This document shows, one piece after another, positions 22,750 to 32,674 of a stretch of 64,000 nt of DNA. A program made the position numbers and the translations under genes. Location of the stretch: the NCBI GenBank assembly GCA_028673005.1, contig CM054115.1:196424370-196488369 (forward strand), given 5' to 3'. The stretch's first letter is position 1, and every line of letters starts with the position of its first letter. The DNA comes from Tanypteryx hageni. Taxonomy: Eukaryota > Arthropoda > Insecta > Odonata > Petaluridae. The notes beneath the pieces are model-generated. The model saw only the letters and a list, made by a program, of their open reading frames with translations, ran no database searches and was not told the origin of the DNA.

Positions 22750-24531
22750 TTGAACAATGAACTGAGGAGGGAGACGGAAAGGGCGAAGGAAAAGTGGCTG
22801 GAGGAGGAGTGCAAGGAGATACAAGAGCTCGAAAAGAGGGGAAGGTACGACCTAACGTATCAGAAGGTCAGGAGTATTACTTGGGATGGACAGAGATCTG
22901 GAAGAGGATGCTCAAAAGAAATTGAGAGCAAGGATGGTAGGATACTGAAGGAGGAAAGGGAGGTTATGTGCAGGTAGAAAGAATACATGGAGGAGTTGTA
23001 TAAGACGAAGGAAAAGCCGGCAGAGCTGGAAATTGAGGAAGAAGGGGAAATGGATAGGGAGGATATGGGGGAGGCAATACTGAGGGAGGATGTAGTGGCA
23101 GCTATGAAGAAAATGAGGGAGGGAAAGGCGGCAGGAGCAGACGAGATACCTGTGGAACAGTTCAAGTGTCTGCAAGACGAAGGCATTGAAGAGGTGAACA
23201 ACTTGTGCAATGCAATATATGAGAGTGGGGAGTGGCCGGAGGAGTTCGTCAGAATGGAAATGATACCACTACCTAAAAAGAAAGGGGCAAAGAAGTGCAG
23301 GGAGTATAGAACTATTAGTCTGATAGCTCACGCGGCCAAGATAATGTTGAGAGTGATGAATAGAAGGCTGACGAGGGTAATGGAAGAGAATGTAGCAGAA
23401 GAACAATTTGGATTTAGGAAAGAAATGGGTACGAGTGATGCCATAGGGGTGGCAAGGACGATTGGAGAGAGGTATTTAGAACGGGACAAGGGTATCAGTC
23501 TGTGCTTTGTGGACTTGGAGAAGGCTTTCGACTGTCTGAAGTGGGAAAGGATGATGGAGATATTGAAGGAGGAGAAAGTAGATTGGAGAGACAGAAGGTT
23601 GATAAGGAATCTATACATGAGACAGGAGGCGGCCATGAGGATAGGGGGAAGCAGGACAGAGTGGTTCGAGATTGGGAGAGGAGTTAGACAAGGCTGCTGT
23701 TTGTCACCAACCCTGTTTAACAGCTATACTGAAGAAATGATAAAGGAGTGTTGGGAGACGAACACAGGAGTAAGCGTTGGAGGAAGAATTACAGCGTCAA
23801 TTAGGTTTGCTGACTACATGATACTGTTTGCTGAGAGAACGGAAGACTTGAGGGAGATGCTAGAGAATCTGTTGAGCGTGGACAGATATGGGTTGAGAAT
23901 AAATGGAAAGAAAATGAAAGTAATGAGAATAGGGGGCGAGGAAAGGATGGAAGTGCAGGTGAGGGGGGAGAGGATAGAGCAGGTGGAACAGTACAGGTAT
24001 CTTGGTACGTTGTTGACAGAGGACTGGAAATGTGAGAAGGAAATTAAGATGAGAATAGGTTTGGCAAAGGAAGCGTTCAATAGAAAAAGGAAGCTATTTA
24101 ACAGCAAGATGGATTTGGGATTGAGGAAGAGATTGGTAAAGTGTTATGTTTGGAGTGTGATGCTATATGGGTCGGAGACATGGACCTTGAAGAAGGGAGA
24201 CAGGGAGAGGGTGGAGGCATTTGAAATGTGGGTGTGGAGGAGGATGCTAAAGGTTAAATGGACTGACAGGATTACAAATGTGGAAGTGCTAAGAAGAGTA
24301 GAAGAGAAAAGGAGTTTGATGGACACGATAGTGACTAGGAAAAAGAAATGGATAGGACATGTTTTGAGAAGAGAGGGATTACTGATGAATGTTATCGAAG
24401 GAACGGTGGAGGGAAGAAAGAAAAGAGGAAGTAGAAGAATTAAAATGTTGGATATTCTAAGGGAGGGAGGAGGGTATGGGGAGATGAAGAGAAGGGCACA
24501 GGATGGAGAAAGGTGGAGGAAGAGCACCTGA
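22750..24531 (+). pseudogene. LINE reverse transcriptase, motif C altered (FADD to FADY)
   Basis: After a linker (22750-22977, closed by a TAG at 22975) the long frame 22987-24531 gives a complete RT: GKAAGADEIPVEQFK, MIPLPKKKGAKKCREYRTIS, EEQFGFRKEMGTSDAI, LCFVDLEKAFDCLKW (motif A, Asp present), GRGVRQGCCLSPTLFN (motif B) and ASIRFADYMILFAE. The last should read FADD; the TAC codon at 23815-23817 replaces the second Asp. The C-terminus has the usual YGSETWTLKK, WRRMLKVKWTDR and WIGHVLRREG blocks. With two stops and a frameshift upstream, the copy cannot retrotranspose by itself. Confidence 0.85.
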
Positions 24532-24620
24532 ACCTGCAGATATGCAGAACACTATTTATATTATTATCTTATTATAATCATAATACAATCTTTGTACTTT
24601 CTCCATATACGTAGTATGAG

Positions 24621-25360
24621 CAAGTATTGTTTTCATGAAAAAAATCGAACTCGAGATTTTAACGGTAATACATGTTTAAAGGTTCCCTGAACATGTTCTG
24701 ACTAGTTTCGAGATGATGTATGTGTGTCTGTCGGTCTGTATGTGATAGATTTTTGTGGGCGCTCTAACTCAAAAACTATTAATCAGATCAACGCAAAATT
24801 TTATATTTAACATTTTTATAAAAGTTGAAAGATCTGATTAGTTTTTGGTAAAAATCGGCCGACCGAAAGTGGGTGTTTACTCTTGTCACATCCGTTATTT
24901 TGAAATATTTGCTTTAATATTTGATAAATGTAAAAATGCACTGGAAGTTGTAGGAAATTTAATTTTCTACAATATTTGTTTGAAACACTTTTCCATATAA
25001 TGCATTGTTTAAGAGATATCTTATATTTTTAGCTGCCACCACCACGTCACCTACCGAAGACTGTTGTTAACAATTGTACGCTTAGTGACGTCTTAGTAAC
25101 GCTCCTTTTTCTTTTCTTAATTGTCAACCGGAAGTAAATATTGACAACGATCCCAGAGCTAACAACATGTAATTTGCCATATAAATATGGAGAAAGTCAT
25201 GTGTTGCCCACATCAGTTTATTTTATTTCAAAGTCCGTCAAAACTAAACTGCTATCAAGGTTCAAAGAACGTTAAAATATTAGAAACATTATTTTTATAA
25301 CTTGCAACTCTTTATGCATTGCAATTTTTACATTTCGACTCCCCACTCAGCGCCGTTCAG
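24621..25360. other. Non-coding, includes a short dispersed repeat
   Basis: At 24690-24800 the phrase TTTTGTGGGCGCTCTAACTC plus AAAAACTATTAAT matches, inverted, the sequence at about 7110-7165. Otherwise the region is AT-rich with no gene seen. Confidence 0.5.
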
Positions 25361-25839
25361 CAGTGGCGGATTTAAAGGGGATCGCATATGGCGCGCGCCA
25401 GGGGCCCCGTGATGTACGGCAGTGCTTCTCAACCCGGGTTACGGGGAACCGTAGGGTTCCGCGAATGATTGGATTTCCGTGTGGATCCGCGAAAATGGGG
25501 GAAAAGGCAAGATTTCCCTACCGCTCAGTTACCCTCAATCTTGAATTTCTCCCTCACACTCAGTGGCGGATTTAAGGGTGGCCGCACTTGGGGCGCGACG
25601 GGGGCCGCTTGAAATAATGTTCATGTATATAATCTCAGAAATATTAAAGGTCTCAATTTCAAAATCAGTGGAACTTCTCTATGATTCCATAGAAAATCGA
25701 CCGTTAAGACGTGTCACAAAAGAGGGTAGCCGTTAAGAGCGGTTTCACTATACATATATTTAGATTTCTGGGCCTCCAACTGCCAGGGGCCCCCAAATGT
25801 TTAGCGCCAGGAGCCACAGGTGGCGTAAATCCGCCACTG
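25361..25839. mobile_element. hAT MITE with perfect 8-bp target duplication
   Basis: The left end reads CAGTGGCGGATTTAAAGG and the right end is its inverted form (GTAAATCCGCCACTG). The flanks are identical 8-mers, CCGTTCAG, at 25353-25360 and 25840-25847: hAT-type length and position. A second copy of the left end (CAGTGGCGGATTTAAGG) lies inside at 25561, so the element is a composite of two tandem left parts. At 25421, CAGTGCTTCTCAACCCGGG looks like the end of a different, Buster/Charlie-like hAT nested in it. The frames at 25363-25575 and 25704-25992 are only element sequence. Confidence 0.85.
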
Positions 25840-26085
25840 CCGTTCAGACTCCACTGCCGCCAGGCCTTGACAGGTACACTTCGGACGTAATATGTAGATC
25901 TTGATCGCATACACATATTCGTACATCATCGTGACGCGCGAGTGCACGAGTGATTGAAATATTTCTATGCCGGGTGTCAGGCCCGGGCGCATCTACCTAA
26001 TACGTAAATAGGTACTGTGTACACAGCAGGCACACTAACAAGTTTTGTAACAGTTTCCACATTACATTATATTGAAAATAAAATA

Positions 26086-26532
26086 TTAATAAATGCTCAT
26101 GAATGGGCCCCTAGTATTTGCACACCATGCCTAGGCGAAAAAACGGCCCTGCTTGCATCCGAAGTAAGGAACATCCAAGGGGAAAAGAATCAAGCCATTC
26201 TTAGGAAGAAAATTCAAGATGCCATTTTTTATGTAAAAATGATGTCATTCGTTTAGAATATATAACTTCGAATATACAAGTCCTTACAGATTTATCTCCA
26301 ACCTCATCACCATGCAGTTACACAAATAACAGTTCCCAAACAAACGAACCTGTCCTGTCTCTTTCAAATTCACCGCCCACCAATTCTGCAACAATTATTC
26401 CAGTAGATAATGGGCGATGTGGGTCAACTATCTTAGCTGAACTTCAGCCATCCTCACAAACTTATCAGTCTCAATTAAATGCCAACCAAAGGACGAGTAT
26501 ACAAAATGAATTCACTGATATATCTACTGAAT
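26086..26532 (+). pseudogene. Coding-like remnant, unknown protein, one frameshift
   Basis: One frame gives GEKTALLASEVRNIQGEKNQ and AILRKKIQDAIFYVK up to about 26240. A shifted frame then continues NDVIRLEYITSNIQVLTDLS and a Ser/Thr/Pro/Asn-rich segment, ending FTDISTE with a TGA at 26532. The two halves read naturally as one protein broken by a single indel, with codon use less AT-biased than the flanks. I do not recognise the family. It could be the C-terminus of a transposon ORF with a helical segment followed by a disordered tail, or an exon of a host pseudogene. No splice sites were convincing. Confidence 0.35.
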
Positions 26533-26833
26533 GAGCGATAAGGATGAGTTTACAAAAAAAATAAGTAGGGGTGTACACGGGTTTCCAGTGGTACAGAAGT
26601 GCCTTTCGTCAAATTCGCCCTAGTTATAATCTTATACTAATGTATTTGCCTTAAAATCAGAAAATTATTTTTCTTTATATTGTGGTAGTCCTGCTTTTTT
26701 ATCCGTTCTATACATATTCATTTCGTTTTCACATTCTATACTCGCCTTACAAACGAAATTTCTTTTAAATCCGTTAAGCCAATACCTTCCAAATTCATAG
26801 TTATCGAAAAATTCTAACCTTGATATTGTGGTA
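26533..26833. other. AT-rich spacer
   Basis: No gene or named repeat is seen between the coding-like remnant and the pyrimidine tract. The phrase ATATTGTGGTAG occurs twice (at about 26677 and 26822), which suggests a small duplication bracketing about 145 bases. Confidence 0.4.
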
Positions 26834-26988
26834 GCCCTGTCCCTTCCCCTCTCTCCCTCCCTCCCCCCCCCTCCCTCCAGTCCCCTCCCTTCCCCTCCCT
26901 CCCTCCATTTCCCTCCCTCCATTTCCCTCCCTCCCTTTCCTTCCCTTCCTCCCTTCCCCGCCCTCCCCCTTCCCTCCATCCACCCTAC
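26834..26988. repeat. CT-rich tract, CCCTCCCT-type
   Basis: About 155 bases are almost entirely pyrimidine on the + strand, with CCCTCC, CTTCCC and CCATTTCCCTCC modules. Apparent ORFs on both strands here (Gly/Arg/Glu-rich on -, Pro/Ser/Leu-rich on +) are translations of the tract. Confidence 0.9.
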
Positions 26989-26989
26989 C

Positions 26990-28200
26990 TACTGTCCTTG
27001 CAAAAAGTCTAGACACCCGAGTTTGAGACAGTATATCTCTGAAATTACCGCAACGATTTTAATGAGGTGAAAAGTATCGGGTAGAGAATTTATTTCTACG
27101 TTAATTGGTGTACACCTTAAATTTTTAATCTATGTTTAAATATTTTGTCATTGGCTGTATTTGAAGAAAAACACTGTTTTTAGACCTGGAAATCCGATAA
27201 GACCAATTTGAATGTTTACTTCTCAGAAACCCTACAATGTATCATCCTGCAATTTTAATAGAAATTACCTAATACTATTGGTAATAAGTAACTGGAAGCG
27301 TTATTTTATAACTGCAACATTACATTTTATTACATTTATGAAATTCTGCTATCTTCGTCAATCCTGGGTTGTCTTCCAAGTTAGAGGTATTGTTGTCACC
27401 GGACAAATGCCTTTATTACTAATATGTAAAAAATAACATAAGAAAATTACTCCCCAAAATGATACCGATATTTTATTTCATCTTCATTTTGCCTCCGCCG
27501 CTACCTGTGGCTTAGCAAAACTGGCGGAAGAGAGAAGGAAAGTAGCAATTGAAGCGTGCGCTGTTGCCACGTCTTCTATGTTAGATAGTCATATCCATGA
27601 CCGGGCATGCAATAAATGCGGAGGTAGCAACAGCGTGCGCTCTCTCCTCCTCTCTCCCGCCGTTTTACTATGCCAGGCAGCTTTAAGGCAGAGGCAGAAT
27701 GAAGATGAAATAAAAATCGGTACCATTTTGGAAAGTAATTTTCTGATTTTATTTTTTACATATTAGTAATAAAGGCATTTGTCCGGTGACAACGATACTT
27801 CTAACTTTGAAAACAACCCAGGATTGACGAAGATAGCAGAATTTCAGAAATGTAACAAAATGAGGTATTAATGTTGCATTTATATAACAGCGCTTCCAGT
27901 TGCTTATTTCTAATAGTTTTAGGTAAGTGCTATTAAAATTGCAAGTTGATACATAGTAGGGTTTCTGAGATGTAAACATTCAAATTGGTCTTATCGGATT
28001 TCCAGGTCTAAAAACCGTGTTTTTCTTCAAATACAGCCCAATATAAAATATTTAAACATAGATTAAAAATTTAAGATGTACACCAATTAATGTAGAAATA
28101 AATTCTCTGGCCAATACTTCGCCCCCATTAAAATCGTTGCGGTCGTTTCCGAGATATATGGTCTCAAACTCGGGTATCTAGAGTTTTTGCAAGGACAGTA
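26990..28200. mobile_element. 1.2 kb fold-back element with arms of about 570 bp
   Basis: The left end TACTGTCCTTGCAAAAAG and the right end (inverse of TACTGTCCTTGCAAAAAC) face each other, and the similarity continues inward for almost the whole length: ACCCGAGTTTGAGAC, TTAATTGGTGTACA, AAATCCGATAAGACCAATTT, GTCAATCCTGGGTTGTCTTC, GTCACCGGACAAATGCC and TTGCCTCCGCCGCTACC-type blocks occur on both arms. The centre is about 27570-27620. The arms differ by roughly 10-15 percent by eye. A TA lies at both extreme ends, compatible with a TA target, but this is not proof. No transposase is encoded; the mirrored small frames (27212-27436 and 27979-27749) are the two arms. Confidence 0.85.
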
Positions 28201-29793
28201 GTACCCAGGGGTATGAAACTCTTATGGGAGAATAGATTCCCAGCTTTTACACGTAGTTCACTATGCTAAGGGGTCCGCGATAGGCGCTGCAGTCGCAGTC
28301 AGCTCTCTCTCTCTTTTTCTTCCTCTATTTCTCTCTCTCTACCGCATCACCACAGCGTCACACGTTCCTTGTGTATCGTAATGGAACAGCGGCCAATTTG
28401 CTTGATAAAAGTTCGCCATTGCTTATTGAGCGGTTGTCAGTTACTCTGATTTTGTCAAGTAGATATATAGTAGATATGCATTCATCACTGTTTAAGAAAA
28501 CGTGACGGAATGAATTTGTTCTGATGTCCAATCAACAGGTAAGTCTTAAAAATATATATTTTTGAAAAAAATTTTAACGAACTAGTTCTACGAAGTGTTA
28601 TGTGAATGCGTTTTGTGAGAATGCTTTTATATTTTCTTAACAGATACCTGCAATGGATAGATCTTCTAGGAAGGAAGGAAAGAAATTTCTCTCGTTTGTT
28701 TGTGTGCGAGAAGCATTTTGAGAGGAAATGTTCTCATTTTCAGGTGTTAAGCCTGGCTTACTTCACCTAGCTGTGTCATCCATTGCCCTGGCCGTGAATA
28801 TGGTACGTGTCAGTTCACAAAATAAGCCGTAATTTTAGATTGAGTAACTGAAATTTCTGTTTAAAACTTGTCGCGGTTATCAGTAGATTATAGTGAGTTT
28901 GGAAGTTAAACTGCAACATAGACGCCAGAGGATAGAATTGTGCTTGTAATAGAATAAGTGTACCATAGCGATGCCTCATTGTTTTAATTTGAAATATTTA
29001 GAATTTACAGAAATTGTTAACTTGATTATTTCTTATTTCTCATTATGCATTTGTTTATAATCCTAGACTTTAAGATAATTCTTCTTTGTTTCAAAACATT
29101 TAGAAATATGTATATATTTTTCGATTAAGAAATTGAAATTTCTGTATCAAAAGTTTTCCTTGTTATATGATGAATACATATAGATCTTAAATGGGCTAAC
29201 TGTAATTGCTGTGAACACGTAAACGTCAGCAAATACAACTGTGCTTAGAATAAATTATAGATAAAGTGGACATTTTCTAGTGCAATGTGATGTGTTTAAT
29301 TTTACAAATGGTAATGTGATCTTCATAGAAACATTGTTTATGGGCCATAAGCGCATTTGCTATATTTTACATTTATTGCAACATTTGAAGCATGCCCATT
29401 GCCTCCTGCATCAATTTCATTAGGTTTAGCAGGTTTAATGGTTGACATTCTTAGAAATTCATTTTCGTTCTTTTTACAGGTGCAATAGAAAGAGAATGTG
29501 TTTCAGGGCCGAAGAAAACACTTTACAAATAGATTTCTGCTTGATCCACAAATTCATTCTTGACGTGAAAGTTTGACGTTTTTCGTCGTCCACGTGAATT
29601 TCCTTTAAATACGTTTCATGCCTAAAAGATATTAACGTTATAAAATTTTGTTACAATAATTCATTTTTATATCTTGATTGTATAATATTTATGTACAAAT
29701 ACCTCACTGTTATGTAATTTGATAATGACTTTGTACTCTCGCAATGTGTGATGTACGGTAATAAATTTTGTTTCTTATATGCAATTCTTTCAT
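28201..29793. other. Unassigned region with weak splice-like and poly(A)-like signals
   Basis: At 28205 the phrase CCAGGGGTATGAAACTC looks like a hAT end. A CT-rich run lies at 28303-28343. Further on are a donor-like CAACAG/GTAAGT (about 28538), acceptors such as TTCTTAACAG (about 28643) and CTTTTTACAG (29480), and GGTAATAAATTTTG at 29758. A spliced non-coding transcript is possible, but no open frame supports a protein. Confidence 0.3.
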
Positions 29794-30210
29794 TTAAGTC
29801 CATTTAATCTGTCCGTGCAATTTATATGCGCTATGATTATCGTATAAAAACGGGTGGGGAAGGGGGCGAGGGACATTCCGTGATGACGTCACGCTAGCAT
29901 TCGTTAACACGTAGTTCCAAAATTTCCCGTTGACCCATCGATTGTCGCCTTCCATGGAAAAACCTGGGAATCGTTTTATAGCATTAAGTTTCCGGTCTTT
30001 CCGTAGGGGTACTAGTCTTTGGTAGTACCTGATTAGAAGGACCTCCAGGCCCAATTCGACCCTCGCCTTTTTCCTTACCACCTGCACATTCGGAGCCGCT
30101 TTCTGCGTGATGCACGTGACGCTCAGCTGCACGGCGCCCTCAACCTCTTCTTCCCTGATATCCTCGACTCTTGATTCACTTGAGCGAGCGTTCCTGTGGG
30201 CTAGCGTCAA
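29794..30210 (-). other. 138-codon open frame in a CpG-richer patch, unrecognised
   Basis: The frame encodes a basic protein (for example KKARVELGLEVLLIRYYQRL and VPLRKDRKLNAIKRFPG). I recognise no domain. The patch is GC-richer than its surroundings and contains TGACGTCA at about 29884. Its start and stop lack any supporting context, so it may be chance or part of a mobile element end. Confidence 0.2.
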
Positions 30211-30357
30211 AAATCAAAGCCAACTTTGATCGAGGCAATAGCAGGTTCTTTAGTACCGACATCACATATATCATTATAATTCATGGGTTTGATGTCAAAA
30301 GGAATATTGAAATTATTTTCCACTTACTTTTAACCCTACGTAGCTACTTATTGTGGA

Positions 30358-31218
30358 TAGGATTGCCACCTGTCCCGATTTTAGCGGGACAGTCCCGACT
30401 TTTGAATGATTTTTGGCACATGTCCCGCTTCTTTCCCAAATTGTCCCGACTTTTTCGTTCGACATAGTAGTATTTGTTTTATTGAAAATTCATTTTTATA
30501 TGTAGTATCGATATTTACTTTATTCACAAATATAGATTATACTTCGATTGTTTACGTCTATAATACCAATTAACTTGTCACGAATGTAATAGAGACATCT
30601 TCATATTTAGATATAAATCGTACAGAAGTTTGTTTAGTCAACCAGTGATGTTATTGTTAGTAACCTCAAAGAACTTTTAAAATGTGTAAAATCAAACAAA
30701 AAATATAAATTTAAGATCTGACTTTATTGCAATTGAAATCTGATTTTATGTTAATAAGCATAGAATATGTTAATCAGTTACTATATGTGACTCCGCATTT
30801 GTGGCAATACTTTGTAGAAGAAATATAATTATATAAAAGAAATATTATTGTTATAGTAGTTTAAGACTAAAATTAATGTAATTATATTGCTAATATTATA
30901 GAAATTCATACATGGTAATTACTTAATAAAGAACAATTTAAATAATAAAATCTTATCAATTTTTTTTGTCTTTAGTCAATAGAAATTATCTGTTCCACTA
31001 ACTTGTACTGTATTGAGTTTTTACTATTGTATTTACATAATTTTAATTTAGATTTATTTAAAGTTACATTTTATAGATTTTTGTCATAATAACTAAAAAA
31101 ATGAGTTATTCGGACGCGTTCAGCGACGGCAATATATACTATTATTTTTTGTCCCGACATTGCTTACTTGAAAGGTTTAAATGTCCCGACTATTCTTGCT
31201 GGAAAGGTGGCAACCCTA
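30358..31218. mobile_element. hAT-type MITE, 861 bp, TSD TTGTGGA
   Basis: The termini are TAGGATTGCCACCTGTCC (left) and the inverse of TAGGGTTGCCACCTTTCC (right). The flanking 8-mers are ATTGTGGA (30350-30357) and GTTGTGGA (31219-31226), 7 of 8 identical, which is the hAT pattern. The ends carry repeated TGTCCCGAC motifs in both orientations (30370-30455 and 31148-31192), likely subterminal transposase-binding repeats. The interior is about 75 percent A+T with no ORF. Confidence 0.85.
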
Positions 31219-31226
31219 GTTGTGGA

Positions 31227-32343
31227 AGCAGTGGGTGGAAGAGGAGGAGAGAATGAGAGGAGAGAGTGAGAAAAGGAGAGAGAAGAGGGGAGGCAGAGGG
31301 AAAATATGGGAGGGAGAGAGGAGGTAGGGCGGGGGAGGGAGGAAGCAAAGAAAAGATAAGGACATTACAGTTGATGTAACGTCCTTTTATTCCATGACCA
31401 ACTCTCAGAATTTTGCCTTCAGCGTTGAGAACTCTCGTGAGTCCGGTTCTCAATTGCTACATACAATTTCGTTTTGGTTACATAGCAACAGATATGAATT
31501 AATAAACTCTATTATGAAAGTAATAGTTAGTGACTTCATAAATAGAATACTACGTTACGGATAAACACATAAATTTCATATAAATCGTGATTTTCATTGT
31601 GGTCAAACTTTGGCGCCCCTTTCGAGAGGCGCCTGAGGCCCAGGCCCTTATTAAATGAGAACTGGACATCGCAACGCAACTTTATTTGCAGTTGCACTTG
31701 TTTTTATATGAATAGTAAATTTTGCTTTAAATTGATATCCTAATGAACAAATAATATGACAAATTTCATTTAATTTGTTCATCATGCAACAGTCCCACAA
31801 GGTTACGACATCCACCGTCCTCGAATAACAGAAGGGGCGGATTTGCGATGTGACGTGACTATTGGATTGCTAAAGAGCTTCGCTCAAACCTTTTCACCTA
31901 GAGAGGGACTCATTTCTCGAGTTGGACGTCCTACGGCTAACGTGCCTCAGGAAACCACCAATTCGACTGCTCTTGCCGATGCCTAAGCGATCGCAAGGGA
32001 ACGTTCGCCTGCCTGCCTGCTCGGCCCGACCCTTTCTTCCCAACCCTTAAGACGAGGAGATCACGTGACGTGCTGCGATTGCGAATATAAACGGAAGCGT
32101 TTGCCGAGTGTAGCGCTATCATTTGCCGGACACGTTGTTCGTCGAAGGTACCTGGGGAGGAAAGAAAGTGTAGGCGCTGAATTGCCGTCGATCGGCGACG
32201 TTTAGTTAAGGAGGGGATGGTGATTCCTTCCGGCAATCGGGAACCACTTTCAAAATCCGTGTAAAATCCAAATATCTTGAAGTTTGAATGCTGAGAGACA
32301 TTTAAAGGTCTTGAGGTGCAATCTACATTGGAGTAGTGTTCGC
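31227..32343. other. Spacer: purine tract, hAT-like end, CpG-richer patch
   Basis: At 31234-31350 there is a GAGAGAGG-type purine tract. Near 31829, CAGAAGGGGCGGATTTGCG is in the style of the CAGNGGCGGATTT hAT ends. The stretch 31800-32240 is CpG-richer than the surroundings and has a 99-codon - strand frame (32236-31937) that I do not recognise. It could be regulatory DNA or a mobile-element end. Confidence 0.35.
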
Positions 32344-32451
32344 GCCATGGGTAGGGATACGAAATCGAAACGAAAGAATCGATACCTTACTCATATGATG
32401 TATCGAATGAAAAGTATCGATAGCACAAAAGTATCGGGTCGGAAATACCGA

Positions 32452-32660
32452 TATGAGTAAGTATCGAATCGGAACAATTAAAAATATTACATTAATTGAA
32501 TATAAATAAAGGCACATACGTCTATGAGTAGTTATCGAATCAAAACAAGCAAAAAATTACATTTATTGAACATAAGGTAAGGACATTCGTCTATGAGTAG
32601 GAATCAAATCAGAACAATTAAGAATATTATATTTATTGAAAAGTTAAGGCACATTCTTCA
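32452..32660. repeat. Three tandem 68-bp units inside the hAT 3' end
   Basis: Units begin GAGTAAGTATCGAATCGG, GAGTAGTTATCGAATCAA and GAGTAGGAATCAAATCAG. Each ends in a GGCACAT / GGACATTCGTCTAT-type phrase. The last unit runs into the transposase C-terminus. Confidence 0.75.
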
Positions 32661-32674
32661 AAGTACAATAAAAT

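Larger units (their letters stand above)
21290..24620 (+). mobile_element. Non-LTR retrotransposon (CFDP2-like endonuclease/RT LINE), degenerate
   Basis: A GC-richer leader with repeated CCCCATGTTAGGGGCGGC / CCCCAGGTTAGGGGCGGC modules (about 21490-21540) precedes an endonuclease frame and a reverse-transcriptase frame. The element ends in an AT-rich tail with TATTATCTTATTATAATC near 24565. A similar TATCTTATTATTATATC lies just before it, at about 21277, which may be a target duplication but is too low-complexity to be sure. Its purine-rich sense strand (GGA, GAG and AGG codons) stands out from the AT-rich surroundings. Clade is uncertain; RTE- or related-type is my best reading. Confidence 0.8.

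Noticed and set aside
26665..27070. Gly/Arg/Glu-rich and Pro/Leu-rich open frames
   Set aside because: They are composition artefacts of the CT-rich tract.
31937..32236. 99-codon - strand frame as a host gene
   Set aside because: There is no recognisable domain, no splice context, and it sits between mobile-element ends.
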